From NCBI GenBank assembly GCA_029448655.1, contig JACCLO010000002.1, positions 248,001 to 312,000 on the forward strand: DNA of 64,000 nt, written 5' to 3'. Origin of the DNA: Wolfiporia cocos (lineage: Eukaryota > Basidiomycota > Agaricomycetes > Polyporales > Phaeolaceae). Below, piece by piece: positions 23,508 through 36,369 of this stretch. The notes below the pieces were generated by a model. That model worked only from the letters and a program-made list of their open reading frames with translations. It was not told the origin of the DNA and did no database searches. The number at the start of each line of letters is the position of its first letter. Position 1 is the stretch's first letter. A program made the translations under genes and the position numbers.

Positions 23508-24197
23508 ATAGTGCTGGAACCAATGTCATGGATTGAATCATGTATTTCTGCTATTGATGTTGGATCAGGGTGTACACCACACACCAGTTCTTCGCAGGTG
23601 CCATCGAGGCGACGAACAGTGCTCCATAATTGGTCGTGGATCACGATCTATACCTATCAGAATGTAGCATTTGCAACCACAGTCGCGCTGAAGGTCATAT
23701 ATAATGCTATGTCTCGAGCTCGCGAAATTCGCACCAGGACTATTGTTTACATAGACGTTTACATAATTTCAACCCGCGCTAGCGCCAGAGCAACTGCGCT
23801 TCGCGCGCGGCTGCATAGCAGTTTCAATTTCTGAGTCGGCGTCAAGTTCACCCACTCTGTTTCGCATTCCGCTGACCGACTTGAGAACGCTGTTGGCATA
23901 CATCAACGCCCAGTAACGAGAACGGTTCCAAAGTGTTTGCTCTGCTCACCCTGGTCCAAGAAATAATTCCTATAGCGCCGCGATCTGCGTTCCTTGAGCT
24001 CAGTCATACTCCATAATTAGTGACGGCTGAACAGAAAGGTTTCGCTCGCTCAAGGACTCGGACTTGGAATCATTGCATTCACTGTTATACCAGTACGCAT
24101 ATCATGCAACTATCTATCGAATGCTTGCGCTAACCGGAGCATCTAATGTAGCTCATACGACATACTTTTTGATCAACCTCTTCTTTGGGCGTATTGT
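23508..24197. other. Intergenic region, nothing recognised
   Basis: No gene, RNA or repeat boundary is seen between the MCCA stop and the F-box pseudogene. Confidence 0.5.
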
Positions 24198-25560
24198 ATG
24201 AGAGCTGCCCTACATTTTCGGCCTCACAGCGCAGGGCCAAGTGCTACCCTACCCAGACCCGGACCAGCACTCCCTCAAGACGTATGCGATGTTATTATCG
24301 ACATGATCTCCGATAGTAATGACCCAATCGCCTCGTTCGCCGAGTACATCTTCGAAGCAACGAGCAGCTGCGAGGGTTCGCCGCGCTTCTAGATCGGTGG
24401 CCCTTTTTACGCAGCCAAGTTAGAGTACTTGACTCTCAAACAGACACGACTTGGATAGCCTTCGATTTGCTTTGTCTGATTTCGCGGCCTCACTTGCGGA
24501 AACGTCGGCAGCCATCGAGACGCTTGATATCCATCCATCCTGTGAACACAACTTCATCGAATGGGAGCAGTTATGGAAGCCTGATGACCTTGCTCATTAT
24601 ATGATCTCGCTACAGAGGTTTTCATCGATCACCGAACTCCATCTTTCCAGAGTTCGGTTTCGCAATCTGCAACAGTTTGGCGATCTCGTTTGTGCATTAC
24701 CACGACTCGGAACCCTTCGTTTGCGGAATATCATTATCATGGGGCTCGAGAGTCGTTCCGATACGGTCGCATTGGGACGCCGGACGACAGTATCCGTACT
24801 GTCTAATTTCGAACTATATTTTGGCGAATACTATAATGCAGCATGACCAGCCTTGACATCCTGGATTGGCGCGGCATTGCCAAGCAACACTTTGACAAAC
24901 ATTTCGGTAGACGGTGGATATTCAGAAATAACGCAATGGACAACGTCTATGAATCAACTTCTTCAAGCCGCGGGTCAGTCGCTTAGGTCCATTCATATTG
25001 ACAACATGTGCATTCGTAGCCAATAGCGAAGGCCTCAGGGTGCGCCCTTTATTCCTGGGTTCATTCCAGTCACCGAAGTCCCGATAGACAGATTACTCAA
25101 CTTCGTTCACAACACACACCTCAGATCCATTTCCCTCGATCTTGTCTATAAAGAAGGGGCTCACCGTGCCGTCTTCAATGGCTGGCTACCATGGCTTCTG
25201 TCGCACATTTCGTCCGGCGAGCTCACCGAAATTGAAGTGTACATACGGGATCTGACAGCCTGTAATGACATCCTCGCGCGTGGGGGAATGCCAGAGATCT
25301 GCAATAGTGTTGGGTTCTCAGAGATTGATGCGATCATCTCTACCCCACAATTCGAGAGGCTCCAGCACGTCCGCTTCTTGTTCGAGTTGGAGGAGGTTCA
25401 TTGGTGGATAGACGGTGATGATATCGTCGTTGATCACAACATACACCCTATGTTCTGGACCGAAACCAGGAGGATTTTGGCAACGAAGATTTTCAATGGG
25501 ATCCGGGAACATATGCCTTTGACACATGCCCGCGGAATCCTGTCGCTAGAAAGATGCTAA
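24198..25560 (+). pseudogene. Decayed F-box/LRR gene
   Basis: An F-box start (LPQDVCDVIIDMISD) appears near 24273-24320. The frame then breaks in the region where LTCRAW would be expected. From 24451 a second frame carries the LRR part: SITELHLSRVRF, LPRLGTLRLRNI, FNGWLPWLLSHIS, ending MPLTHARGILSLERC at 25560. Stops lie at 24844-24846 and about 25021-25023 within an otherwise continuous homologous frame. The segment NMCIRSQ(stop)RRPQGAPFIPG aligns with NMAFDKEHPQGGLFICV of gene A. The Ubp2-like half is missing. Hidden introns could rescue one stop, but the frame change and loss of the N-terminus favour a pseudogene. Confidence 0.75.
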
Positions 25561-27425
25561 TTGTAGGTGATTTATGAACACCCGAGCAACGAACTAATTT
25601 TTGCTTTGTAGCAGCTAGCTGGTCGTCCGGCGATTTGGCCATTTGGAAAATGCAGCTGCCGTAGGGTGTGATCTCTTGAGCAGTGATAGATTCGCGAGAT
25701 ATCTTGCTTCTTGGAAGTGATCCAGCGCCACGCCCGGCCCGGCTCAAAAGCCCTGGCTTTGCCCTGAGCTTGGACGGCCCACGGCATTCCAAATTGTGAA
25801 ACCGGGCCCTCACTACTATCACTGGCCCACATATGCAACCTTTTCGCATGTCCCGCCGAGTTTTGCCTCTATCTTCATGAAATCAAGCCCAAATCCCTCG
25901 GAATCTTTTAAAATGATAGCTATGCATCTCTAGTATAAGATTTTTTTTTTCGAACATCCGAAAGTGCATGCTGCATGATACCGAAGCCCGTAAAGTATCG
26001 CAACAGCAATGCAACTTTTCTCCGAGCATCAGTCACGCTATCAGTCACGATCGCCAAATTGCCGAACGCGCGGCATCAAACGGCATGACGCCATCGGTGC
26101 ATTGCAACCAAAGCCAGCAGGCATCAGAGGCTGAGTTCAGAACTGAGGATGTCACACTTTGACTGCAATCTGCCTCTCTATATTGACACAATGCACATTT
26201 CCCCTCGGAAAATTACATGTGAAGCCTCAAGTATATTGAGAAGACGCGTTGTTATTTTGGAAGGATTTCGTCAAGGTGAAGGCTGAGCCGAAGTCCATCA
26301 ATAACTCTGATTGACATTGTTCATTTTTTCCTCTTCATCTACAATAATCTGATTTGACAAGATCATGCAGATTGTCATATAGTCATAGTGTACAAATATT
26401 CATAATTTTTGAATTCGAAGGAGGCGAAATTGCATTGCTGTTGCGATTGCATATGTGGGCCAGTGATAGTATGGACACATCTTGTCCAAACTCAACTATG
26501 ATGAAACAAGTGCACAGGAACATAACATTGTAAAACTATATAAGGATCAAGGAGCTGCTTATCTGAAGCCACTTAATGTGCAGGGTTGGAGTTCCGGGCG
26601 GAATTTGACATTATAGTAGCTTCCGGGATAGCTAGCGCTTTCCTTTTCTGTGCGAGTGGTAGAAATTCATGCACAAGGACAGGCGAACCTCCGGCGGTCC
26701 CAAGGTCGCTGCCCAATGAAAGCGCCTGAGTGGATTGTTTGCAATTTGAGGTTTGCGGCCGTCGTGATGGCGACCAGGGGCGTATGCGGAGATCCGAGCG
26801 GGCAAGCTAGCGGGTAGCTAGTAGCTAGTTCTGCCGGTAGTGTACATAAGCGGGGCGCGAGCAGAGTGGCTCCTCGCCAGTAAGTTGTAACCCACCTACA
26901 TTCGACTATCCTACATCTCGGCGAGTCTGCGGCCACGGAATTCCCACGGGAAGGGCCTGGAATGTGGTAGAGATACAATGTGGTAGAGATACACGCGAGG
27001 AGGCCGACAGTGCAACATTCACCGTCGTCTCAATGCACCGGTCTGAAAGAGAATGGCGCTTAAGGCGAGCCTCGTGTCGGCGGTAAGTGCCCTTCTTGAC
27101 ACGTGATGGATATTTGCTTCGCTAGCGAAGCGCTCTTCAGCTTGATTGTTCACTGGTACTTCTTGTTCTGCTCCGTACCGATACTCTGAGGTTCATGCTC
27201 ATGTGCTGTTAGTGTAATCCTTCTGCGGTCGTGCGCACCCAACTCACTCTTGGGACTACCTACTGACAAGGATCTCACCGACACCATGTCCACTAACGTA
27301 TCTACTTTTCTCTTTATGCTGAACTAACAGCCGTATTACATACAACTTCCCCTATGATCGCAAATAACCCTTTTTTGCCAAATTGCAATCTTGCAGCGTC
27401 CGTGCACGACGAAGCCTACCAGTGA
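25561..27425. other. Intergenic region upstream of gene B
   Basis: No supported gene. It holds a GC-rich block at about 25720-25835 related to 11942-12458, a 16 bp perfect palindrome GCTTCGCTAGCGAAGC at 27116-27131, and an AT-rich stretch around 26160-26560. The first exon of gene B may lie near 27286 (ATGTCCACTAAC followed by a GT), but this could not be fixed. Confidence 0.5.
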
Positions 27426-30400
27426 TGTGACCTGGAACGGGGCGTGCGAGCTTTTCCCCGCAAACTTGCTCACAACGTCAGGGTCTCGCTCGATGATATT
27501 ATACGCGCAAAGCTGGAAGAAGACACTCCGGGCATGCTCCCACCCTTATTTGCCGAAACATTCCATGATCTTAACCACACACTATATTCCGTTGATGTTA
27601 CTGTTCCAACGTATGCCATCAATTCGCTCTCACTTTCCTCGGATGAGCTTCGTATAGCAGTACCACACCCTCATGCGTATTTCTGCCATGAGCATAATGG
27701 CTGGGTTATCCTTCTCCGTGGTCAATCCACGATCAATCCTCTTCATTCCCGACCCTTAGAAATATCAATCCCTGACAGAATTCTCCCGGTATCTTGCACC
27801 GGAAATAGCGGTCAACATCTAACACATCATTGGCACAAGTTTCAGCGTGCCGTTCGGGCTAATGAGCTAAACCCGCCCCTTTTGGATACCAGCATCTCAC
27901 TTGACCTTTACTTCTGCTGCCAGTGCTCAGTTTGCTGCGTAATCTCTGATGTCATTCCTGGAGTACTCCCACTTGGTCTGGTAGAGTCGTTTACAAATCA
28001 CAAACTCAGCAATCCCCTGGAAGGTAGAACTCCTGATGCAACAGCACTCTGGTGTTGGGAAACTATCATCACGTGTGTAATGCGCTATCGCTGTTCTAAT
28101 CACGCATGTCTGATGCTTTATAGGCTCATTGAAAGGTGCCTCTGGGTGAATGAACAGCGAATGGTGTATGTACACCGAAGTGAGAATCAGCAGGTACCTC
28201 CGGAAAAAGACACCATGTATGTCCGTGTAAATAAGAGTTGTCGCTTCAGCTGACTAGCCATAGATGCGAGATCCTCATGCTGCTCGGCTTTAAGCTTACA
28301 CATATGACCAATGCGAATGATGGCATGACACTACTTTCTCCTTCCATTGACATGACGACCGCGGATGGTAGGCAAAGCCGAAGAACACTACTGCGGGCAT
28401 GGGCAGAGACGCGAGCATGGCTGAAAATATTTATGAAGTTTAGTACGTCTTGGGATTGATCATGACTATTTGATTATTGAGACATATTAGGGAACGATTT
28501 GGGGAAGTATCGCCCTCAAATACAGCTTGGACAGGTCAATTAGTGCGCAAATTGTTCTTGTATAAGATTGGTGCTCATTCGACCCAGAGTAAGTCAGTAC
28601 CTCCCTACGCTGCGGTGTAATAATACCTCGCAGTACCCCGTGATATCTCCTTCATAGCCTACAGAGAAAACATCAATGAATCAGACAATCCGTGGAGGAT
28701 CCTTGGTATGTCAGGAACAGCAAGTTCATGGAGTAAGATGTTTCTGACTTGATTGTTTCTACATTACTAATAACTCGACCTACATAGAGATGCTTGAATA
28801 TGCCTACCGCGCACAATGTCGCTGTAACCCTAGTCAACGAGCCATTTATTTTTCTCACCTATGCAGGATCGTAAAAACTGCGCTACAAACCAACCAAGTA
28901 CCAGCATACCTGTTGTCAAATCCTCCTCAGAAGTCTTATATGTCGTTCGCGCTGTTAACGTTCGACGCTTACAGTACCGTCCGCATGGAGATCGACAACA
29001 GACCAGATGATGATTTCATAGCAGGAGCTATGAGGGACGAGCGGCGTCGTAGTTGCAAAACTCTGACGGAGGACAATGATATTAAATCTGCCGTGCTAAA
29101 CGCACAGAAACTGATTGCTGAGGAAGGGGCCAGTAACATGCGTCACAGTCATGAGATGCTACCTTCGCCGCAGCACGAGCTCCTCGAGACGGCATCTCAT
29201 CTACATGCCCCCAGATTGCCACATATGTCATCGATACATGTCTGGTCACCATTCCCTCCAGAATCATTGCATGAAGAAGTAGGTTTTGGTCCAGAGTCGT
29301 ACGAGGCATCGTTATGGGCTTCTTCCGCTCCAAACCTCTTGACCGGATCCTCACCGGGTGAGAACGCGCCACAGGATGCTCCACGATCCGCACCTCAATT
29401 GGCCACACAAGCTGATCAGAATCCAATGTTCCTCTCATACTACACTGCCAGTATCCATCCCAACGTGACTAAAGTCTCATTAGGGAACTCGCTCTCTGCA
29501 GCTCTCGGCTCGACAGTCTCTGTACCGTCATCCTCCATTCCAACTGCGATGGGTTTACCAACAGCAACCTCGTATACCATGCTTACATATACGCCTGTTC
29601 TCGGCTTCGATTTGGATCACTATCCCGCTTTAAGCAGCACATTCAACTTCGGCATTGACTTGCGTGGTGTACCTGCCATCGACACTGACCCATTACCCGG
29701 ATGTCAAGCCGTGATAGAGGGGCCGCCAACAGGTGGAGCTATTCATCGTGCACGCAATTCACCACAAAATGGGTGTTCTTCGAGGTTCTGTTCGGTCACT
29801 TCGCCTAATGCGGTTCATCACTCGGTATGCGGCCTCATAGATCGCGACTCATTACGGTCTGAACGTCCCACCACATGGCGGGAATCGTCCTTCGACACTC
29901 CACCCGACCCAATTATCGCGGGAACTCGACGTAGTCAGAGACTACCGCTAGAGTTGTGCGATATAATGATCGACAATCTGGGGAATGAGCTCTTCACCAA
30001 AGCGCCCATCTGTGGACTGCATGAATTCACCCATTACGCACTCCACTGTCGTAGTTTGAGAAACTGCGCTCTTACATGTCGCTCTTGGCATCCACGCTCT
30101 CAACGCAATCTCATCCGCCGAATAACCATCAGTAACTCGGCCGAATTGGCAGGCTTGATGCAATTGCTGGCCTGCAGACCACAATACCGCCAATGGATCG
30201 AGGAGATTGTCATTCTCATTCCCTGTTATACCAGGGCTCACTTCGATCCCGCGGAGCCCAACTGGATATCGCTTATTTCCATGTTCGCCAATCAGCTACA
30301 AAATCTACGCAAGATTCAGCTTTGCTCTGAATCAGAAGAGGAGCTTCAGCGGAGTCCGAGTCCATACAGGAGTCGTGGATATCAAGATGCGAGCTTCTGG

Positions 30401-31424
30401 AGCTCAGTACAGCCGTTCTCCTTTGTCACCGAGCTCATCGTGAAAACGTATTGCTCGGGATCACGCGGAGGCCTATGCAGATTGATTGGTTCCCTGCCAA
30501 GATTGCGTACGCTGCGATTCTGGTCCTCAATAGACTGTTTTCCAGGGCACACGGACGTACAGGAGCAAATGAACAGGTCAGAAGATCTAGATTTATTAGA
30601 GATCGATGTAAGCAAATGCCGCGGGGATTGGATAGATGGTGAAGAAATTATATATTCGCTCTTCAAGATTTGGCCCACAGCGCTACCTCTCAAAAGGTTC
30701 CATATACTGAATGAAGAAGAAAGCTGGGGTAAAGATACCTTGAGATGCACATACGCAATCAACAGGCTGTTACGGGCTGCTGGTCCAAATTTGCACGAAG
30801 TGCGCCTTGACTGCGTAGTCTTTGAAGACGAATATGATGAGTCAGATGGTATGTTATACTTCGCTGATCGGAGTTCCATGTTTGATCGACATGTTTTCAG
30901 ACGTATTCCTGGACTTTTCTGAGAATACCTGCCTCAGATCGCTCATCCTCTTGCAGTCTGATCTCCTCGACGAGGATCGGATCCCAATGTCACTGCATGG
31001 ATGGATACCGCGGGTTTTATCAAACATTTCATCCTCCGTTTTGGAAAATATCACACTCACGATATCCGACCGTGACCTTGACATGAACGCTATCCTTAAC
31101 AGAACCAGCGAGGCAGGAATACAGCGGGTGCTGAAAAAGATGGCATGTGACCGGATCGACAGCATTCTCTCGCGGGATCACTTCACAACACTCCAATCCT
31201 TTTGCATTGTGATCGACCTGGATGCAAATCAGTGGTATTTGAACCAGACTTTGGAGGTCACATATATTGGCGCGGCGACTGAGGAAGATCCGCAAGCAAT
31301 CGATGAGCAGGGACTGATGAAACGGATTTGTCAACTAGTCCGGCCACATTTGCCCAGATTAAGTGCGCGGGGCGTTCTACGTTTCTGTTCCTTGAAAGAT
31401 TTCCGCGAGCGGAAAGAGTACTAG
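27426..31424 (+). CDS. F-box/LRR protein with Ubp2-like N-terminal half (gene B)
   Basis: Best exon reading: about 27426-28072, 28124-28216, 28258-28437, 28491-28588, 28634-28732, 28788-30848 and 30901-31424, roughly 1,230 residues. The Ubp2-like part is clearer than in A or C: LAHNVRVSLDDIIRAK, EEDTPGMLPPLFAE, HPHAYFCHEHNGW, CCQCSVCCVISDVIPGV, IGAHSTQIPRDISF, AQCRCNP. A long Ser/Pro linker, the F-box (LPLELCDIMIDNLG, about residue 750) and LRRs follow. No in-frame ATG precedes the conserved start, so a 5' exon is missing. The exon 3 donor matching A and C (28443) gives a frameshift; a GTTTAG donor at 28438 restores the frame, so this copy is either rescued by an unusual donor or broken there. 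The 52-base intron at 30849-30900 is obligatory. Confidence 0.72.
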
Positions 31425-32213
31425 GTTATCTCAGCATCGGTCTGATTGATTTGATATGTTGAGCACTGTAGAACCTGTCGTTTCTCTGCTGAAGCCATTC
31501 TAATATTTACTCTTATTGGAGAGTATATCGCACTTCGAGGATCCTAGGTGCTATGAAGCCCGCTCTTGATAAATACAGCAAAAGATATTTTGCAGAGCAC
31601 ATGCGAGAAGTGCATGCGTGCAAGCACATTATCAGGAAGGGACCAGAGGTAAGCGCCGTACTCAGTTGTGGGCAAAACAGTGAGTGCCACAAGCTGCGTC
31701 TGGTAGTGCGACTTGAGCTTAGGCCCGATCAATTTGAGCACTTTATATTGTGTAATGTCTCATTTTGAACGCTGAACAGCAGCAGAGGACGAGCTGAGCT
31801 GTCCCAACTAGGTCACTTAAGCAATATAGATGGAAGGGCGAGCAGACGAACATTATGCGACGGCGACTTCGCGCAAGGTATGGTGTACAGTCAATCGCTG
31901 ATTCTCGAAAGAGCGAAAGTTTTCAGACTACGAGCTCTCCTGACCTCCAGGAAGTTTAATGGTATACGACGCACTACGCACCATTTTGCCTTGAACATCG
32001 AAGCCATTCGAGCGACTCATACACGACGAACACCGCTGCGCTAGTATTCATATTTGATACTCAGTTTCAAACTGCAAAGTGCAAAATATTTGAGCTGTGG
32101 CACGAGCACAGACAGTCCACACGCAGCGTTGATTGTTGCGGCACTGAGTTGCTGTAGTGAGTACATTGTAACCACCATTGGATAGCACCTCTGGAAACAT
32201 CAATGCTGCGGAA
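31425..32213. other. Intergenic region between convergent genes B and C
   Basis: No gene is supported. About 31850-32213 is the inverted counterpart of 16600-17080 and lies at the far end of the A/C duplication. Confidence 0.6.
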
Positions 32214-35200
32214 TTAAGTCAACGCATCACGCATCGGACAGATGCAGTGGAGATTTCGATTGATCACTGCCCTAGCGCCGATGGAAGGTGCGAAGTTACG
32301 CAAGACTATGAAAGGTGGAGGTGATCGAGTCACCATGCAGAGCCGAAAGCAGAACAAATACTTGAATATCAACGAGATGTCTCGTATGGCCGAAGAATGT
32401 ACAGTCGCAGTAGTAATCCTGGCAATATCAATGAAGGCGTTAACCATGGCTACCTTGGATGCAGCAACGCCACTCGGCAATCTGCATAGAGAAAACTGGG
32501 CGCATGAGTTACGTTCACCTGAGAGAAGAGAACAGATGACTACGCACCAAGCTTGATTTAGACAATAATCGTCCAACGGACAAAATGCTAGGATCCTCTT
32601 GCGGTACAACTCTGGCATCTTTGATCGGATTGTGTGCGTGATTCGACTCGTCAACTCCTCCGAATCCCACTCTGGTTTGGATTGACCTTCATTTGCGGAT
32701 GATTTGTATCGCAACTCAAGATTGTCATCTCGGTACCAATGGCATGCGGTCCACTTCATTAGAACACGAACCAAGAGGAGCTCGGCAAAGAGAGGCTGAG
32801 AGAGAATCCGGTCTACACGGCCACAGCCCATCCTATCCAGTATCTGCGATAGACCTCCTGAAAGCGCATTGTCGTCATCGTGGACGCCATTCGTGCAAAA
32901 TTCGACGTCGGTGAGAGTGAGAGTGACGCTTGTCACAGTAGGAGAGCGAATGGTAGATAGCATTTCGGGTATCCACCCATTGAGCGACATTGGTACGTCC
33001 TCTTGAAAAAGTTCAGAATGTATGATGGCGATCGACTGTAATCCCGAGTTGCGAGACAAGTCCAGGAACGCATCTGACGTCCAAATATCAATTACACCTG
33101 AAGTTAGAACGCGGATAAATAGCCCACCTTGCGGAGCCAGATGCTCTTCGTCAAATGCTATATTATTTAGGCGAAAGTCTTGCAGGTGTGGCCCTGCCGC
33201 CCATAACAATCTCTGGATCGAACGTCTGCAGCCTTGCACATACGAATACTGTGTCCGGGACGCCTCACAGGAAATGTTGATTCTCTTGACAGGAAACGAT
33301 CGTGGCATCAGTTTCAGGAGGACACAATCCTCCACGTCGCATAGTGAGATTTCCAACGAATCGAGGCAATGTCGAAGGCTCCACAGACTCGACGGCTCGC
33401 CTAATTTAATTCGGGCCGACATGCGTGCTGCATGAAAGCGCAGATGTCGAAGGTTGGGAAAGGAACCCAGTAAAGTGACAAACCGCTCGCCAGTGTCAAA
33501 ATAGGCACTGCTCAAGGTGAGCTCGGAGACAAAGGTGAGCTCTTGCACGAATGACCAATAGCTTTGCGAGCGACTGTCACAGATTTGCAGCTTCCGCAGA
33601 TTAGGTAACTTGTGAGGAAGCATTGACGTGAACGCCTGCCAAATTGGCCTCCGCCAGACGATGTCCCGGTCTTCGTCGCTATGAAAAAGCACAACAATGC
33701 CTTGAACGGATTTCTGAAAGGTTGGCATTCGATTGATCAGATGCAACAAGCCCTCGAGGTAGGTTGGATCGCAAATTGTTACTCGGCATAAGAGGTTACG
33801 TTGACTGGAAGGATACCAGGCACGACAAGTCAGTGCACAGCTGAGCAAGCTCCGGCAGCACAGGGCGTAGGTTTGGAAACATGTCTCTCTCGAAGAGAAC
33901 ACGCTATCAGTCAGCTCGTAGCCTAGTTGATCTACGATCTTCTCGCAGAGTTCCAGTGGTAGCGGTGAAGTATGGCAACCAGATACCTTTCCCGCAGATC
34001 CCGCAAGCATATCACGAGGCGCAGAGAACTGAGCATCTGTTACAGATGAGCGTGGTTTTCCGGGCGACGAATCTTGGTCGTCGCACAAGACGGGGGGCGT
34101 AGGTCGCAAGGTACGCGCATCGCCTTCCGACGATTTGGCCATGTAGTCTCGTACTATGTCAAGCCATGGTGTTGTCCGCATCAATGATCCAGAGCTAAGT
34201 GCAAGTGTGGAAGACGATGAGAATGGATGACGTGTTGTTGGCCCAGAGACCGGTGCCGGTGATAATCCCGGTGACTGGACAGGTTCGACGAACACCAGAT
34301 GCGATTGACTGCCCTCCGCTACTTCATCCACAATAGGTGCGGGGCTGCCGAAGGAATTGCGTGATCTGCATGTGCACACTGATTTAACCCATCGGCGAAG
34401 GTGCTGATCTCTGTATGCTCCCGAAACAAAGGCATCCATCTTGCAGCATTCAATCTGCAGGGAAGCGTCGCCATCACGAGTGAACGAGACATTTGCCACT
34501 GTTTTCTCGGAACCCTCCTGCAGGATAGCCGTCGCCATCCTACGGAAATGGTCCAAATAAAGAGGCGCGCGCTCCGGATCGCAGCGGCATTGCGCCATAC
34601 AGGCGAACTCCAACAGTTCTATGAGGCGTATGATCAGCATGCTCTGCTCGTTATGCAACTCATTGTACCTTCTGAAAAAGCCTCTGAACTCATCCCCAAG
34701 GCTTGCCATGACTCCTTGAACCTGTGTGCCGGGTTTGGCACGCCGAAAGCGTGTGATGACAATCCAGGAGGTGCTGCAAGAGGTCAGCTCTTCCATGAAG
34801 CGATGGGAATGCCCCCACCTTGGCCCAATGTGGCGCCGATTGAACTTTCGAACATCTTGTGTATATCGGTCACTCGACCATGAAGGCTGGTGTAGTCATA
34901 TCGATCAAATTTGTCTACTCGCCATTAGACAAATCTCTCATAGCATAACCCAAGTATACGTACCGGAGTCCATACTCAACGATGCAGTAATTTCTGCCCA
35001 CGCACGGAGCAGCTTCTTGCGGTTTTCTCTACCCTCAGGTGTCACAGGATCGATAGGTGGTGGCAGTAAGACCGTCTCGTTCTGGTTTTCCGGACTAGGT
35101 CCAGTCTTGAATCCTATAGCATCGAAGATTTGACGACTTAGAGCAGTAATTTACCATCGACTCCTCAATCAGCACGAATGGACATACGCCGTGTCAGTCC

Positions 35201-35925
35201 AGACCAGATTTCTCTTGAATTGGGGTCCAGAGATGGGTAGAGCACGGGTTTCATTCTTCCACAATCGGTTCTCAATAGTCCTTGCAATATCGTCAATTGC
35301 GACAAGTTCTTCAATGGCCAAATGAGACATACGTGAGTATGAAATCCCACGCCAGGAGTACGGGTTTTAGCTTCTCAGAAGCAGAAGAACGCCATCTCTC
35401 GTCAAAGAATTCCGAGAGCAGATCTGTAGAAATCACGCCAGGTATAACTTCGGAGACAAGACAGTATGTAGAGCACTGGCAACAGACGTAGAGGTCGAGA
35501 AGAGTATCATTGCGTATCAGCAGAGGGTCCAGCTGCGTCGCGTGAACGGCGCGCTCATAGTGGTGCCAATGGTGAGACACATACGTCGGACGGGACGACG
35601 GACCTTCGCCCTCAATGCAAGATTTTATCTGCATGCGGCGGGTGTGATCAGGGAGAGGGGTGCTGAGCGGTCGTGCGAGAGGAGGAAGCACAGAGGAGGA
35701 GCGCCAGTCAAGGATAACCCAGCAGTTGAGGTCATCACAGTAGAATGCATGCGGATGCGGGATGGATGTGCGAGCCTCAGCTAGGGTGGGGGAGAGCGGG
35801 TTTTTGTCACATGGGATATCAAAGACTTCAACGGAGAAGAGGCTGTAAAGGCCACGATCATGAAATATAGCTTCAAAAAGCGCTTTCGAGAGAATGCCAG
35901 GTCCAAGGGGTGGGTGTTCAGCCAT
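32214..35925 (-). CDS. F-box/LRR protein with Ubp2-like N-terminal half (gene C)
   Basis: On the - strand the exons are 35925-35333, 35280-35188, 35136-34964, 34914-34819, 34773-34669 and 34618-32214. Exons 1-5 have exactly the lengths of gene A exons 1-5, and all phases agree, giving about 1,154 residues. The Ubp2-like half reads HPHAFYCDD, HHWHHYERAV, YVCCQC, TIENRLW, RYDYTSLHGRVTDIHKMF, ELLEFACMAQCRCDP. The F-box is LPLELCEKIVDQLGYEL. The stop used in gene A (TAA after DDFCSN) is CAA here, so the frame runs about 110 codons further into former 3' sequence. Met 35925 aligns with 13064 of gene A. Intact and probably recently duplicated. Confidence 0.8.
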
Positions 35926-36369
35926 TTCTGCAAGTGATCTGGCTCTGCTGTGGAACGTATGTTGAACGCAGCAGTGGATGATCAAGCGCCCAGCCCAGTC
36001 TAAGTGTCGCACTATTGGTTTGTGAATATCTAGACTGCGAAAGACATGGCGTCGGATGCATGATTCATCATACATATCTCCCTACGTTCGTGCTTAGCCC
36101 TGCCTGGGGGCAAAGCCTCCAGCGGCCAGAGCGGTCACTGTAACCGGCCACGATTACACACAATCGCTGTGATTACTACGTACAAATGCGAAAGCAATAA
36201 ACATATGTAGGACAGTGCGCCAGCATCAGGACACGCACACGAACTCTAGCTCGGTTACGCGCGCACATATACAAGTACTACGTCTGTCCATGCCAGCGGC
36301 GGATATAAAGTATAGCTAGATGCGGTCTGTCTCGCCTCGCTCGCCGCGCCGCCGCCCGCGCACAAAGCC
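35926..36369. other. Intergenic region between gene C and CreB
   Basis: It contains the upstream region of gene C, matched by 12561-12760 upstream of gene A, and the 3' side of the CreB gene. The duplication edge lies near 36250. Confidence 0.6.
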
